A stretch of 64,000 nucleotides of DNA from Siculibacillus lacustris (GCF_004328075.1 NZ_SJFN01000020.1:26819-90818), one strand, 5' to 3'; counted from the stretch's first letter, positions 9,833-18,911 are shown. Numbers and translations are program-made. Notes: a model not told the origin generated them from the sequence alone.

Positions 9833-10123
9833 ATGGCGGCCTACCTGATCGCGGATACCCTGCTCACCGATCCCGACGCCTACGAGGCCTACAAGGCCCA
9901 GGCCCGGCCGCTGGCCGAGAAATGGGGCGGCGAATACGTCGCCCGCGGCGGCGCGCTGGCGGTCAAGGAAGACGATCTGTGGACCCCGAGTCGGCTGGTG
10001 ATCGTGCGCTTTCCGTCCTTCGAACAGGCGAACGCCTTCTACGACTCGCCCGATTATGCCGCGATCCTGCCGATCGCCGAAGGCTCGGCCAAACGCACCG
10101 TGGTCATCGTCGACGGACTGTGA
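9833..10123 (+). CDS. DUF1330 domain-containing protein
   Basis: This 96-residue protein has the dimeric ferredoxin-like alpha/beta barrel fold of DUF1330. It begins AAYLIADTLLTDPDAYEAYK, with the central GGEYVARGGALAVKED and the RLVIVRFPSFEQANAFYDSP pattern, all diagnostic of the family. No enzymatic role is established for the family. GGAGGACACC before the ATG is a good ribosome-binding site. It may be cotranscribed with the SDR gene 73 nt upstream, with no evident functional link. Confidence 0.9.
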   Translation: MAAYLIADTLLTDPDAYEAYKAQARPLAEKWGGEYVARGGALAVKEDDLWTPSRLVIVRFPSFEQANAFYDSPDYAAILPIAEGSAKRTVVIVDGL

Positions 10124-10162
10124 TCCGCCGGGCGGCCCGTTGTGCGCGCTCGCCGCTCCGCC

Positions 10163-10876
10163 TCAGATCGCCGGGACGATCGTCACCTCGAGGGTCGGCA
10201 GGCCGGGCACGGTGCCGGTCAGCCGGTCGCCCGCCCGCACCGCGCCGACGCCCGAGGGCGTGCCGGTATAGATCAGATCGCCCGGCCCGAGCCGGTAGAA
10301 GTGCGACAGATGGGCGATCAGCTCCGGCACCGACCACACCATGTCGGACAGCCGGCCCATCTGGCGCACCGTCTCGCCGACCGTGAGCTCGATCCGCTGA
10401 TCGGCGATCCGACCGAAGTCGACCGCCGGGACGATCGGCGTGATCACCGCCGATTGCTCGAAATTCTTGGCCAGGTCCCAGGGCCGACCCTTGGTCTTGG
10501 CGACCGCCTGGAGATCGCGGCGGGTCATGTCGAGCCCGAGCGCATAGCCGAACACCGCATCCATCGCGTCCTTCGCGTCGACCGCCACAGCCTCGGCGCC
10601 GATCGCCACCACGAACTCGATTTCGTGATGATAATCGGCGGTGCCCGCCGGGTAGGGCAGGGCGGAGCCGGAGGCGACGATCGCCGAGGCGTCCTTGAGG
10701 AAGTAGAAGGGTGCCTCCCGATCGACCTCGGCGCCCATTTCCTTGGCATGTTCGACATAGTTGCGGCCGACGCAGAAGATCCGCGCCACGGGGAAGCGGG
10801 CCTCGGTGCCGACCACCGCGACGGTTCGGATCGGCGGCGGGGCGAACAGCAGGGTCGGGGCGGAAACGGTCATCAT
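10163..10876 (-). CDS. Fumarylacetoacetate hydrolase family protein
   Basis: This 237-residue protein consists only of the FAH catalytic domain. It contains IFCVGRNYVEHAKEMG, then FYFLKDASAIV and the metal-binding pattern HHEIEFVVAIG, followed by GYALGLDMTRRDLQ and the C-terminal GDLIYTGTPSGVGAV. Such short members include fumarylpyruvate hydrolases, acylpyruvases and oxaloacetate decarboxylases. The KTKGRPWDLAKNFEQSA segment resembles fumarylpyruvate or maleylpyruvate-pathway members, but the substrate cannot be set from sequence. It lies 28 nt downstream of polA on the same strand and may be read with it. Confidence 0.85.
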   Translation of the reverse strand: MMTVSAPTLLFAPPPIRTVAVVGTEARFPVARIFCVGRNYVEHAKEMGAEVDREAPFYFLKDASAIVASGSALPYPAGTADYHHEIEFVVAIGAEAVAVDAKDAMDAVFGYALGLDMTRRDLQAVAKTKGRPWDLAKNFEQSAVITPIVPAVDFGRIADQRIELTVGETVRQMGRLSDMVWSVPELIAHLSHFYRLGPGDLIYTGTPSGVGAVRAGDRLTGTVPGLPTLEVTIVPAI

Positions 10877-10904
10877 CGGGTCCTCTCGGGTCGGCCGGTC
10901 GCGG

Positions 10905-13900
10905 TCAATGCGCTTCGTCCCAGTTGGCGGCTGCGCGGGCGTCGACGACCAGCGGCACGTCGAGGCGCACCGCCGGCTCGGCGGCGGTCTCCATCACTCG
11001 CTTGACCAACGGCAAGGTCGCGGCGACCTCGCCCTCCGGCACTTCGAACACCAGTTCGTCGTGGACCTGCAACAGCATCCGCGCCGACAGGCGAGCGGCG
11101 GCGAGTGCCGCGTCCATGCGGATCATCGCCCGGCGGATGATGTCGGCGGCCGAGCCCTGGATCGGCGCGTTGATCGCCGCGCGTTCGTTGAAGGCCCGCA
11201 CCGCGCCGTTCTTGGAGGCGATCTCGGGATAATGGGCGCGGCGCCCGAACAGCGTCGTCACATAGCCCTTGTCGCGGCATTCGCGCTTGGTCGCTTCCAT
11301 GTAGTCGCGGATGCCGGGGAAGCGCTCGAAATACTTCTCGATATAGGCCGCCGCCTCGCCGCGGCCGATGCCGAGCTGATTGGCCAGACCGAAGGCCGAG
11401 ATGCCGTAGATGATGCCGAAGTTGATCGCCTTGGCCCGCCGCCGGACCATCGGATCCATGCCGGCGATCGGCACCCCGAACATCTCGGACGCGGTCATCG
11501 CATGGATGTCGACGCCCTCGGCGAAGGCCCGCTCCAGCGCCGGCACGTCGGCGACATGGGCCAGCACCCGCAGTTCGATCTGGCTGTAGTCGGCCGACAG
11601 CAGCAGATGGCCCGGCGTCGCCACGAAGGCGCGGCGGATCTTGCGGCCTTCTTCGGTGCGGACGGGAATATTCTGGACGTTGGGCTCCGACGACGACAGT
11701 CGGCCGGTGGTGGTGGCGGCCAGCGCGAAGGAGGTGTGGACCCGGCGGGTCACCGGGTTCTCGTAGGTCGGCAGGGCGTCGGTATAGGTCGACTTGAGCT
11801 TGGACAGCTGGCGCCAGTCGAGCACCTTGCGCGGCAGCTCGTGGCCCTGAGACGCGAGATCTTCGAGGATGTCGGCGCCGGTCGCCCAGGCGCCGGTCGC
11901 GGTCTTCTTCGGCGCCGGCAGGCCGAGCTTGCCGAACAGGATGTCGCCGAGCTGCTTCGGCGAGGCGACGTTGAACGGCTCGCCGGCCGCCTCGACGATC
12001 TCCGCCTCGAGCCGCGCCATGCCTTGCGCGAACTCGCCCGACAGTCGCGACAGGATCTGGCGATCGATGGCGATGCCGCGCCGCTCCATGGCGGCGATCA
12101 CCGGCACCAGCGGCCGCTCCAGCGTCTCGTAGACGGTGGCGAGCCCCTCGGCCGCCAGCCGCGGCTTCAACCGCCGCCACAGCCGCAGCGTGACGTCGGC
12201 ATCCTCGGCGGCATAAGGCGTCGCCTTGTCGATCGGCACCCGGTCGAAGGTCACCTGCGCCTTGCCGGTGCCGGTCACCGTCTTGTAGGCGATCGGCTCG
12301 TGGCCGAGCCAGGTCTTCGACAGCTCGTCCATGCCGTGGCCGCCGCGCCCGGCATCGAGCGCATAAGAAATCAGCATGGTGTCGTCGAAATTCTCGACCG
12401 TCAGCCCGTGATTGGCGATCACCGCCGCGTCGTATTTGAGATTCTGCGCGACCTTGAGGATCGACGGGTCGGCGAGCAACGGGGCGAGCAGGGCGAGTGC
12501 CGCGGGAAGCGGGATCTGATCGGGCGATGGTCCGTCGTCGAACAGGCCGGTGCCGCCCGAGCGATGGCCGAGCGGCACGTAACAGGCCTTGCCCGGCGCG
12601 GTGGCCAGGCTGAACCCGACCAGATCGGCCTGGAGCGGATCGAGCGAGGTAGTCTCGGTGTCGAAGGCCACGACGCCGGCCTCGCGCGCCGCATCGATCC
12701 AGGCTTCGAGCCGGTCGAGGGTGGTGACGGTCTCATAGGCCGAGGTGTCGATCGGCGCCGAGGCCTCGGCCGTCCGCGCCGCGACCAGCGCCGCGGGGGT
12801 GGAGACGGGGTCGCCGGTGGGTGCATGGCCGGCGGCCGTGCGGTCGGCGACGCCGAGCCCCCCCTCCCTGTCCCTCCCCCTCGCGGGGGGAGGGGACGCC
12901 GGGGCGCCGCCGGTCGTACCCGAACCGCCGAGGAGTCCATTGCCGAAGAGATCGCCCGATCCCGAAGCCGCGCCGCGAGCCGCAGCGCCACCGTTTTCGT
13001 CCCCTCCCCCCGTGAGGGGGAGGGACAGCGAGGGGGGGCTGGACCCATCGGTCGCGCCCGACCCGTCGACCGTGCTCGCCCCATCCCCCGCTTCCGGCGG
13101 CCAGAAGCGCACCGGCACGAAACTCGGATCGATCGCCTCGGCCACCGCCCCGGTCGCCTCCGCCACCCGGCGGGTCAGCGAACCGAATTCCATCGCCTTG
13201 AGGAAGCCGACCAGCCGCACCCCGTCGATCGGCGCCACTGCCAGATCCTCGATCGGCGTCTCGACCGGCACGTCGCGGTCGAGGGTCACCAGCTGCATCG
13301 AGATCCGCGCCGCCGCGGCGTGATCGAGCAGCGACTGTCGGCGCTTGGGCTGTTTGATCTCGCCGGCGCGGGCGAGCAGAGTTTCGAGATCGCCGTATTC
13401 GCCGATCAGGCTCGCCGCGGTCTTGATGCCGATGCCCGGCACGCCCGGCACGTTGTCGACCGGGTCGCCGGCCAGCGCCTGGACGTCGACCACCTTGTCC
13501 GGCGTCACCCCGAACTTCTCGAACACTTCGTCGGGACCGATGCGCTTGTCCTTCATCGTGTCGAGCATCACCACGCCCGGCTCGATCAGCTGCATCAGGT
13601 CCTTGTCGGAGGCGACGATGGTCACGTCGGCGCCGCGCGCCCGCGCCTGTCGGGTGTAGGTGGCGATCAGGTCGTCGGCCTCGTAGTCGAGCTGCTCGAT
13701 CGAGGCGACGTTGAAGGCCCGCGTCGCTTCGCGGATCAGCCCGAACTGCGGCCGCAGATCCTCCGGCGCCGGCGGCCGATGGGCCTTGTAGAGGTCGTAG
13801 AGGCGGTTGCGGAAGGTCGTGCCCGAGGCGTCGAAGATCACCGCCAGATGGGTCGGGCGCACCCCGGCGCCGGTCTTCTCGGCCTCCTTCAACAGCCGGT

Positions 13901-14084
13901 AGAGCATGTTGCAGAAGCCGGAGACCGCGCCGACCGGCACCCCGTCCGACTTGCGGGTCAGCGGCGGCAGCGCGTGATAGGCGCGGAAGATATAGGAGGA
14001 GCCGTCGACCAGGAACACGTGGTCGCCGGGTCGGATCTCGCGTGGCTCTGCGCCGTTGGGAAGGATGGTCGTCATGGTGGCCAT
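10905..14084 (-). CDS. polA: DNA polymerase I, with repeat-encoded linker
   Basis: Pol I fills gaps and removes RNA primers. The 1059-residue product is long for the family (usually about 930-1000). It has a 5'-3' exonuclease domain (about 1-300), then a 3'-5' exonuclease domain with apparently intact acidic residues (FDTETTSLD, NLKYDAAV, YAAEDADVTL; about 440-620). The polymerase domain ends the protein, with DYSQIELRVLAHV and VHDELVFEVP. Between the exonuclease domains, residues about 349-409 are a Ser/Pro/Gly-rich linker translated in frame from a REPIN-like element (12858-13038). Its arms read PPSLSLPL and [16 protein letters not shown] at 14084 or 14075 are both possible starts. Confidence 0.97.
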   Translation of the reverse strand: MATMTTILPNGAEPREIRPGDHVFLVDGSSYIFRAYHALPPLTRKSDGVPVGAVSGFCNMLYRLLKEAEKTGAGVRPTHLAVIFDASGTTFRNRLYDLYKAHRPPAPEDLRPQFGLIREATRAFNVASIEQLDYEADDLIATYTRQARARGADVTIVASDKDLMQLIEPGVVMLDTMKDKRIGPDEVFEKFGVTPDKVVDVQALAGDPVDNVPGVPGIGIKTAASLIGEYGDLETLLARAGEIKQPKRRQSLLDHAAAARISMQLVTLDRDVPVETPIEDLAVAPIDGVRLVGFLKAMEFGSLTRRVAEATGAVAEAIDPSFVPVRFWPPEAGDGASTVDGSGATDGSSPPSLSLPLTGGGDENGGAAARGAASGSGDLFGNGLLGGSGTTGGAPASPPPARGRDREGGLGVADRTAAGHAPTGDPVSTPAALVAARTAEASAPIDTSAYETVTTLDRLEAWIDAAREAGVVAFDTETTSLDPLQADLVGFSLATAPGKACYVPLGHRSGGTGLFDDGPSPDQIPLPAALALLAPLLADPSILKVAQNLKYDAAVIANHGLTVENFDDTMLISYALDAGRGGHGMDELSKTWLGHEPIAYKTVTGTGKAQVTFDRVPIDKATPYAAEDADVTLRLWRRLKPRLAAEGLATVYETLERPLVPVIAAMERRGIAIDRQILSRLSGEFAQGMARLEAEIVEAAGEPFNVASPKQLGDILFGKLGLPAPKKTATGAWATGADILEDLASQGHELPRKVLDWRQLSKLKSTYTDALPTYENPVTRRVHTSFALAATTTGRLSSSEPNVQNIPVRTEEGRKIRRAFVATPGHLLLSADYSQIELRVLAHVADVPALERAFAEGVDIHAMTASEMFGVPIAGMDPMVRRRAKAINFGIIYGISAFGLANQLGIGRGEAAAYIEKYFERFPGIRDYMEATKRECRDKGYVTTLFGRRAHYPEIASKNGAVRAFNERAAINAPIQGSAADIIRRAMIRMDAALAAARLSARMLLQVHDELVFEVPEGEVAATLPLVKRVMETAAEPAVRLDVPLVVDARAAANWDEAH
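12858..13038. repeat. REPIN/BIME-like inverted repeat element, copy 2 (inside polA)
   Basis: Left arm from 12858 (CCTCCCTGTCCCTCCCCC after a C run) and right arm ending at 13038 are inverted copies of the arm seen at 2881-3054, with small changes (TCGCGGGGGG in place of TCCAGGGGGG, and GACAGCGAGG in place of GACAGGGAGG). It lies wholly within the polA reading frame, keeps the frame open and encodes an interdomain linker. AGCC and GGCT extend the inverted symmetry at the ends. Confidence 0.85.
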
Positions 14085-14189
14085 CCTAGAGCATGGTCCG
14101 GACGGACGGAACCGGCCGGCGCGAAGAGAAATCGTCTGTCCCCCGGCGCGACCCCGTGCGGCGCTCGCCGCGCGGGGTCGTCTCGCCGG

Positions 14190-16610
14190 TCACGCCCGCA
14201 GCGTCGCGCCGGTCGCCTTGGCCACCGCCGCCACCACCTTGGCGCCCAGCGCCTCGAGGTCCTTGTCGGTCAGCGTCGCCTTGACCGGCTGCAGCGTCAC
14301 TTCGACCGCCACCGACTTCTTGCCCTCGCCGAGCGCCGGCCCGCGGAACACGTCGAAGATCGCCGCGTCGACGATCAGCGCCCGGTCGGCACCCCTGACC
14401 GCCTTGAGGATCTTCTCGGCTTCGACCGCCTCGTCGACCACGAAGGCGAAGTCGCGCGACAGCGGCATCAACTCCGGCGTCGCCAGCGCGCCCTTGGACT
14501 TGGTCGGCTTGGCCTTGGCCTCGGGAATCGCGTCGAGATGGACCTCGAAGGCGACCATCGGCCCGGCCGCGTCGAGGGTCTCGAGCGTCGCCGGATGCAG
14601 CTCGCCGAAATGCGCCAGGATCATCTGCGGACCCATCTGCAGGGTGCCCGAGCGGCCGGGATGATACCAGGCCGGTGCGGTGCGGGCGATCTGCACGCGG
14701 TCGGTGGCGACCCCCAGGGCCTCCAGCACCGCCAGGGCATCGGCCTTGGCGATCGTCCACGACACCGGTCCGGCCGCGCCGAGCCAATGGCGGCCGGCCC
14801 CCGCCGATCCGGCGGTGCCGCGACGCACGCCCGCGGCCTGCAGCTTCTGGCCGTCCGGCGCATCGGTGCGGAACACCTGACCGACCTCGAACAGCGCGAC
14901 GTCGACGATGCCGCGCTTGAGATTGCGCTCGGCGGCACCGATCAGACCGGGCAGCAGGCTCGGCCGCATGTCGGAGAGATCGCCGGCGATCGGATTGGCC
15001 AGCGCCAGATCGTCGCCGCCGCCGCCGAAGTGGCGGGCTTCGGCCTTGGACACGAAGGACCAGGTCACCGCCTCCAGCATCCGCCGCGTCGCGAGGATCC
15101 GCCGCGCCTTGGAGCGCCGCACCTGCAACGGCGTCAGCACCCGGGCGCCGACCGAGCCCAGGGCGGGAAGCGGCGTCGAGGCGACGTTGGCCAGCCCGTG
15201 GATGCGCATCACCTCTTCGACCAGATCGGCCTTCAGGGCGACGTCGGCGCGCCACGTCGGCACCGCGACGCGGAACACGTCGTCGCGCCCGACCACGAAG
15301 AAGCCGAGCTTCTCGAGGATCTGGCGGATCTCGGCGCGATGGAGCGTCAGCCCGGTCAGGCGCTTCACTTCCGAGAGCGGGAATTCGATGATCCGCTCCA
15401 ATTCGGGGGCCTGCCCGACCAGCACCGGCTCGGAGGCTTCGCCGCCGACCAGATCGATCACCATCTCGGTGGCGATGTCGAGGCCCGGGCCGAGCGAGGC
15501 CGGATCGACGCCGCGTTCGAAGCGGTAGCGGGCGTCCGAGACGATGCCGGTGCGCCGGCCGGTCTCGGCGACCCGGACCGGATCGAACCAGGCGCATTCG
15601 ATGAACACCTCAGTGGTGTCGAGCGAACAGCCGGTGGCTTCGCCGCCCATCACCCCGCCGAGGCCGAGCGGCCCGGAGTCGTCGGCGATCACGCACATCC
15701 GCTCGTCGAGCGCATAGGTCTTACCGTCGAGCGCCAGCAGGCTCTCGCCGGTCCGCGCCATGCGGGCATGGATGGTGCCGCGCACCTTGGCGGCGTCGAA
15801 CACGTGCAAGGGACGGCCGCGATCGATCGACACGAAGTTGGTCATGTCGACCAGCGCCGAGATCGGCCGCAGGCCGATCGCCTTCAGGCGCCGCTGCAGC
15901 CACTCCGGCGACGGCCGGTTGGTGACGCCGCGCACGTAGCGGCCGTAGAACGCCGGGCAGATCTGGGCCTCGCCCTCGGCGAAGCGCAATTCGACGCCGA
16001 TCGGCGACGTGAAGTGGCCGGGGATGCGGCGGGTGGTCTCGGGCTTGAGATCGCCGATCCCGGCGGCGGCGAGATCGCGGGCGATGCCGCGCACCCCGGC
16101 GCAGTCGGCGCGGTTGGGGGTCAGCGACACGTCGATCACCGGATCGTCGAGATCGGCGAAGTCGACGTAAGCCGTGCCGACCGGCGCGTCGGGCGCCAGT
16201 TCGATGATGCCGTCGTGGTCTTCGGAGATCCCGAGTTCGGACGCCGAGCACATCATGCCGTGGCTCTCGACGCCGCGGATCTGGCCGACCCCCAGCGTGA
16301 TGTCCTTGCCGGGAATCCAAGTCCCGGCCGGCGCGAACACGGTCTTCAGCCCGACCCGCGCATTGGGCGCGCCGCACACCACCTGCAGCGGCTCGCCGGC
16401 GCCGGTGGCGACCCGGCACACCCGCAGCCGATCGGCGTTGGGATGTTGTTCGGCCGCGACGATCTCGGCGACCACGAAGGGCTTCAAGGCCTTGGCCTTG
16501 TCCTCGACGCCTTCCACCTCGAGCCCGATCATGGTCAGCGTCTCGACGATGGTGTCGAGCGAAGCCGTGGTGTCGAGATGATCCTTGAGCCAGGAGAGGG
16601 TGAACTTCAT
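14190..16610 (-). CDS. pheT: Phenylalanyl-tRNA synthetase beta subunit
   Basis: PheT is the large, non-catalytic subunit of the alpha2-beta2 synthetase; it carries the editing site and tRNA-binding domains. The 806-residue product starts MKFTLSWLKDHLDT and has the N-terminal OB tRNA-binding domain (about 40-150, with HPNADRLRVCRV). The B3/B4 editing domain, the B5 domain (EFPLSEVKRLTGL) and the C-terminal FDX-ACB anticodon-binding domain ending KATGATLRA follow. Length is normal. It is separated from pheS by a DUF559 gene on the same strand, whose stop overlaps the pheT start region by four bases. Confidence 0.97.
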   Translation of the reverse strand: MKFTLSWLKDHLDTTASLDTIVETLTMIGLEVEGVEDKAKALKPFVVAEIVAAEQHPNADRLRVCRVATGAGEPLQVVCGAPNARVGLKTVFAPAGTWIPGKDITLGVGQIRGVESHGMMCSASELGISEDHDGIIELAPDAPVGTAYVDFADLDDPVIDVSLTPNRADCAGVRGIARDLAAAGIGDLKPETTRRIPGHFTSPIGVELRFAEGEAQICPAFYGRYVRGVTNRPSPEWLQRRLKAIGLRPISALVDMTNFVSIDRGRPLHVFDAAKVRGTIHARMARTGESLLALDGKTYALDERMCVIADDSGPLGLGGVMGGEATGCSLDTTEVFIECAWFDPVRVAETGRRTGIVSDARYRFERGVDPASLGPGLDIATEMVIDLVGGEASEPVLVGQAPELERIIEFPLSEVKRLTGLTLHRAEIRQILEKLGFFVVGRDDVFRVAVPTWRADVALKADLVEEVMRIHGLANVASTPLPALGSVGARVLTPLQVRRSKARRILATRRMLEAVTWSFVSKAEARHFGGGGDDLALANPIAGDLSDMRPSLLPGLIGAAERNLKRGIVDVALFEVGQVFRTDAPDGQKLQAAGVRRGTAGSAGAGRHWLGAAGPVSWTIAKADALAVLEALGVATDRVQIARTAPAWYHPGRSGTLQMGPQMILAHFGELHPATLETLDAAGPMVAFEVHLDAIPEAKAKPTKSKGALATPELMPLSRDFAFVVDEAVEAEKILKAVRGADRALIVDAAIFDVFRGPALGEGKKSVAVEVTLQPVKATLTDKDLEALGAKVVAAVAKATGATLRA

Positions 16611-17236
16611 GGGGCTGGTCCGGTCTTCGGGGCGGAGGAAACGGGGTTCGTCGTCGGCATCGTCGCGGGCGGGCGTTCCGATGGATGGGCTGCAGCCCCC
16701 CCTCCCTGTCCCTCCCCCTCCAGGGGGGAGGGGACCGGAGGAGAGGACATCCCGATCACCGACCGAGGTGCCGCGTCATCGGCTGCAGTCGCTCGTCCGC
16801 CACCTCGCCGGCTTCGTTCCCTCCCCCCTGGAGGGGGAGGGACAGGGAGGGGGGGCTCGGCGCCGGTGATCGCACCCACCTCGGCGAGGGCGGCCCAGAT
16901 CGCGTCGAGGACGGCGGTCGTCTCGGTGAGCACGTCATGATTCCAGAACCGCAGGACCCGGTAGCCGGCGGCGGCGAACCAGGCGCTGCGGCGGGCATCC
17001 CGTGCCGCACCGGCATCCTCGCCGTGCTGTCCACCGTCGACCTCGATCACCAGACGTGCGGCCGGGCACAGGAAGTCGGCGATGTAGACGCCGATCGGCA
17101 CCTGTCGCCGAAACGAGCTGCCGACGAAGCGGTGGCCGCGCAGCTCCGACCACAAGCGGCTTTCCGCGAGCGTCATCGACCGGCGCAGGCGTTTGGCATT
17201 CGCTCTGAGGATCGGCGGCACGCTGTGGCCCGGCAT
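16607..17236 (-). CDS. DUF559 endonuclease-like protein with repeat-encoded tail
   Basis: The first 125 or so residues of this 209-residue product form a DUF559 domain, related to very-short-patch-repair-type PD-(D/E)XK nucleases. Visible motifs are RRSMTLAESRLWSELRG, FRRQVPIGVYIADFLCP, the catalytic-type VIEVDGGQH, and VLRFWNHDV. Residues about 128-181 are encoded by a REPIN-like element and are Pro/Gly-rich. ATG at 17236 is chosen; a GTG at 17272 overlaps the pheS stop (GTGA) and could be the start. The gene sits between pheS and pheT with tight spacing, so it is cotranscribed with both. Its cellular role is unknown. Confidence 0.8.
   Translation of the reverse strand: MPGHSVPPILRANAKRLRRSMTLAESRLWSELRGHRFVGSSFRRQVPIGVYIADFLCPAARLVIEVDGGQHGEDAGAARDARRSAWFAAAGYRVLRFWNHDVLTETTAVLDAIWAALAEVGAITGAEPPLPVPPPPGGRERSRRGGGRATAADDAAPRSVIGMSSPPVPSPLEGEGQGGGAAAHPSERPPATMPTTNPVSSAPKTGPAP
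16696..16855. repeat. REPIN/BIME-like inverted repeat element, copy 3 (inside DUF559 gene)
   Basis: The left arm starts at 16696 and the right arm ends at 16855. The arms are nearly identical to those of copy 1, including the TCCAGGGGGG hairpin half. The core is about 80 nt and is unrelated to the other copies except for a short CGCCACCTCG shared with copy 1. It is translated as the C-terminal tail of the DUF559 protein. Confidence 0.85.
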
Positions 17237-17268
17237 CGACGTCGCCCCGTGATCGACGGACGGTGAGA

Positions 17269-18351
17269 TCACCCACTCAGCCCCCCGAACAGGGTCGGCA
17301 GGTCGAGCGGGCGGAAGCCGTAGTGCTTCAGCCAGCGCACGTCGGCGTCGAAGAAGGCCCTCAGATCCGGCATGCCGTATTTCAACATGGCGATGCGGTC
17401 GATGCCCATGCCGAAGGCGAAGCCCTGGTGGGTGTCGGGGTCGAGGCCGCAGTTCCTCAGCACGTTGGGATGAACCATGCCGCAGCCGAGAATCTCCAGC
17501 CAGTCGTCGCCCTCGCCGAACTTGATCTCCGGCCCTGAGCGATCGCAGCGGATGTCGACCTCCATCGACGGCTCGGTGAACGGGAAGAACGACGGCCGGA
17601 ACCGCATCTCCACCTTGGGCACCTCGAAGAAGGTCTTGCAGAACTCCTCGAGCACCCACTTCAGCGTGCCGATCGTCGACGTCGTGTCGATCACCAGACC
17701 CTCGACCTGATGGAACATCGGCGTGTGGGTTTGATCGGAGTCGCAGCGATAGGTCCGCCCCGGCGCGATGATCCGGATCGGCGGGGTCTGCGACAGCATG
17801 GTGCGGACCTGCACCGGCGAGGTGTGGGTGCGCAGCAGCTGGCGGGTGCCGTCGGCCTTGGGCGCGAAGAAGAACGTGTCGTGCATCTCGCGGGCGGGAT
17901 GGCCCTCGGGGAAGTTCAGCGCCGTGAAGTTGTAGAAGTCGCTCTCGACGTCGGGACCCTCGGCGACCGAGAAGCCCATGTCGGCGAAGATCGCCGTCAA
18001 TTCGTCGGTGACCTGGGAGATCGGATGGATCCGCCCCTCGTTGGCCGGCGACGACCACAGGGGCAGCGTCACGTCGACCGTCTCGGAGGCCAGCCGCCGG
18101 GCCAGCGCCGCGGCGCGCACCAGCTTGCGGCGCTCGGCGATCGCCGTCTCCAGGCGGTCGCGTAGGCCGTTGATCGCCGGGCCCATCACCTTGCGTTCGT
18201 CGGGGCTCATGGTCCCGAGCGACTTCAAGAGATCGGAGACCGCGCCCTTCTTGCCGAGCGCCGCGACCCGGACCGCTTCCAGCGCGGCTTCGTCGGCGGC
18301 CCCGTCGATCGAGGCGAGAAGGGAGTGTTCGAGACCGGCGATGTCGCTCAT
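17269..18351 (-). CDS. pheS: Phenylalanyl-tRNA synthetase alpha subunit
   Basis: PheS is the catalytic subunit that charges tRNA-Phe. The 360-residue product has an N-terminal coiled-coil arm (about 1-90), then the class II core with [19 protein letters not shown], the motif 2 region [38 protein letters not shown], and motif 3 [19 protein letters not shown]. The start [11 protein letters not shown] at 18351 is chosen over an upstream ATG at 18423, which would add 24 atypical residues. The order rplT-pheS-(DUF559)-pheT is on one strand. A 14-bp hairpin separates it from rplT. Confidence 0.97.
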   Translation of the reverse strand: MSDIAGLEHSLLASIDGAADEAALEAVRVAALGKKGAVSDLLKSLGTMSPDERKVMGPAINGLRDRLETAIAERRKLVRAAALARRLASETVDVTLPLWSSPANEGRIHPISQVTDELTAIFADMGFSVAEGPDVESDFYNFTALNFPEGHPAREMHDTFFFAPKADGTRQLLRTHTSPVQVRTMLSQTPPIRIIAPGRTYRCDSDQTHTPMFHQVEGLVIDTTSTIGTLKWVLEEFCKTFFEVPKVEMRFRPSFFPFTEPSMEVDIRCDRSGPEIKFGEGDDWLEILGCGMVHPNVLRNCGLDPDTHQGFAFGMGIDRIAMLKYGMPDLRAFFDADVRWLKHYGFRPLDLPTLFGGLSG

Positions 18352-18473
18352 GGGGGGTGCTCGTCTGGAAGGTCCGCGGACGGGAGGGCGGTCGAACGCC
18401 CGGCCGAGCGCACTTCTAGCCACAAATGCCGCCGGGCGAAAGCGCTCCGCGCGGGCGGCAGGGCCCCGAACGC

Positions 18474-18505
18474 GAAGACCCCGCGTCGGTGGACGCGGGG
18501 TCTTC
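18474..18505 (-). terminator. Perfect 14-bp hairpin between rplT and pheS
   Basis: GAAGACCCCGCGTC (18474-18487), loop GGTG, and GACGCGGGGTCTTC (18492-18505) form a perfect stem about 38 nt after the rplT stop. There is no convincing T tract on the minus strand. It may terminate rpmI-rplT partially, attenuate pheST or protect the mRNA 3' end. Confidence 0.6.
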
Positions 18506-18542
18506 GGTCGTCACGGGTGCCCGCGAGGGGATCCGGAAGGTC

Positions 18543-18911
18543 TCAGGCGGCGGTGAGCGCGGCCTGGGCCTTGGCGACCAGCGCCGCAAAGGCGTCGGGC
18601 GCGGTGATCGCCAGATCGGACAGGACCTTGCGGTCGACTTCGATGCCGGCCTTGTTGAGGCCGTCGATGAAGCGCGAATAGGTCATGTCGGCGGCGACCT
18701 GACGGACGCCGGCGTTGATGCGCTGGATCCACAGGGCGCGGAAGCTGCGCTTCTTGTTCTTCCGGTCGCGATAAGCATAGATCATGCTCTTCTCGACCGC
18801 GGCCTTCGCCGTACGGATGGTGTTCTTCCGGCGGCCGTAGAAGCCCTTGGCAGCCTTCAGGACCTTCTTGTGCTTGGCATGAGCGGTCACGCCGCGCTTG
18901 ACACGAGCCAT
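18543..18911 (-). CDS. rplT: 50S ribosomal protein L20
   Basis: L20 is an early 23S rRNA-binding assembly protein. The 122-residue product starts [19 protein letters not shown], has the basic helical N-terminal arm and the conserved [15 protein letters not shown]. It ends with a short alanine-rich tail. It follows rpmI by 42 nt, the universal rpmI-rplT pair. In enterobacteria and firmicutes L20 represses this operon; no leader element could be identified here. Confidence 0.98.
   Translation of the reverse strand: MARVKRGVTAHAKHKKVLKAAKGFYGRRKNTIRTAKAAVEKSMIYAYRDRKNKKRSFRALWIQRINAGVRQVAADMTYSRFIDGLNKAGIEVDRKVLSDLAITAPDAFAALVAKAQAALTAA

Noticed and set aside
10761..16940. A 2059-codon open frame on the plus strand
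   Set aside because: It runs antisense to polA, pheT and part of the DUF559 gene, all with clear motifs. Strong third-position GC bias removes stops from the opposite strand; the translation is low-complexity Arg/His/Asp/Gly with no domain.
17272..18058. A 483-codon form of the DUF559 gene starting inside pheS
   Set aside because: The upstream part is an out-of-frame reading of pheS; DUF559 begins after the pheS stop.
18474..18505. Hairpin as a T-box or Phe attenuator leader for pheST
   Set aside because: No leader peptide rich in Phe codons, no alternative antiterminator pairing and no T tract were found; it is listed only as a hairpin.
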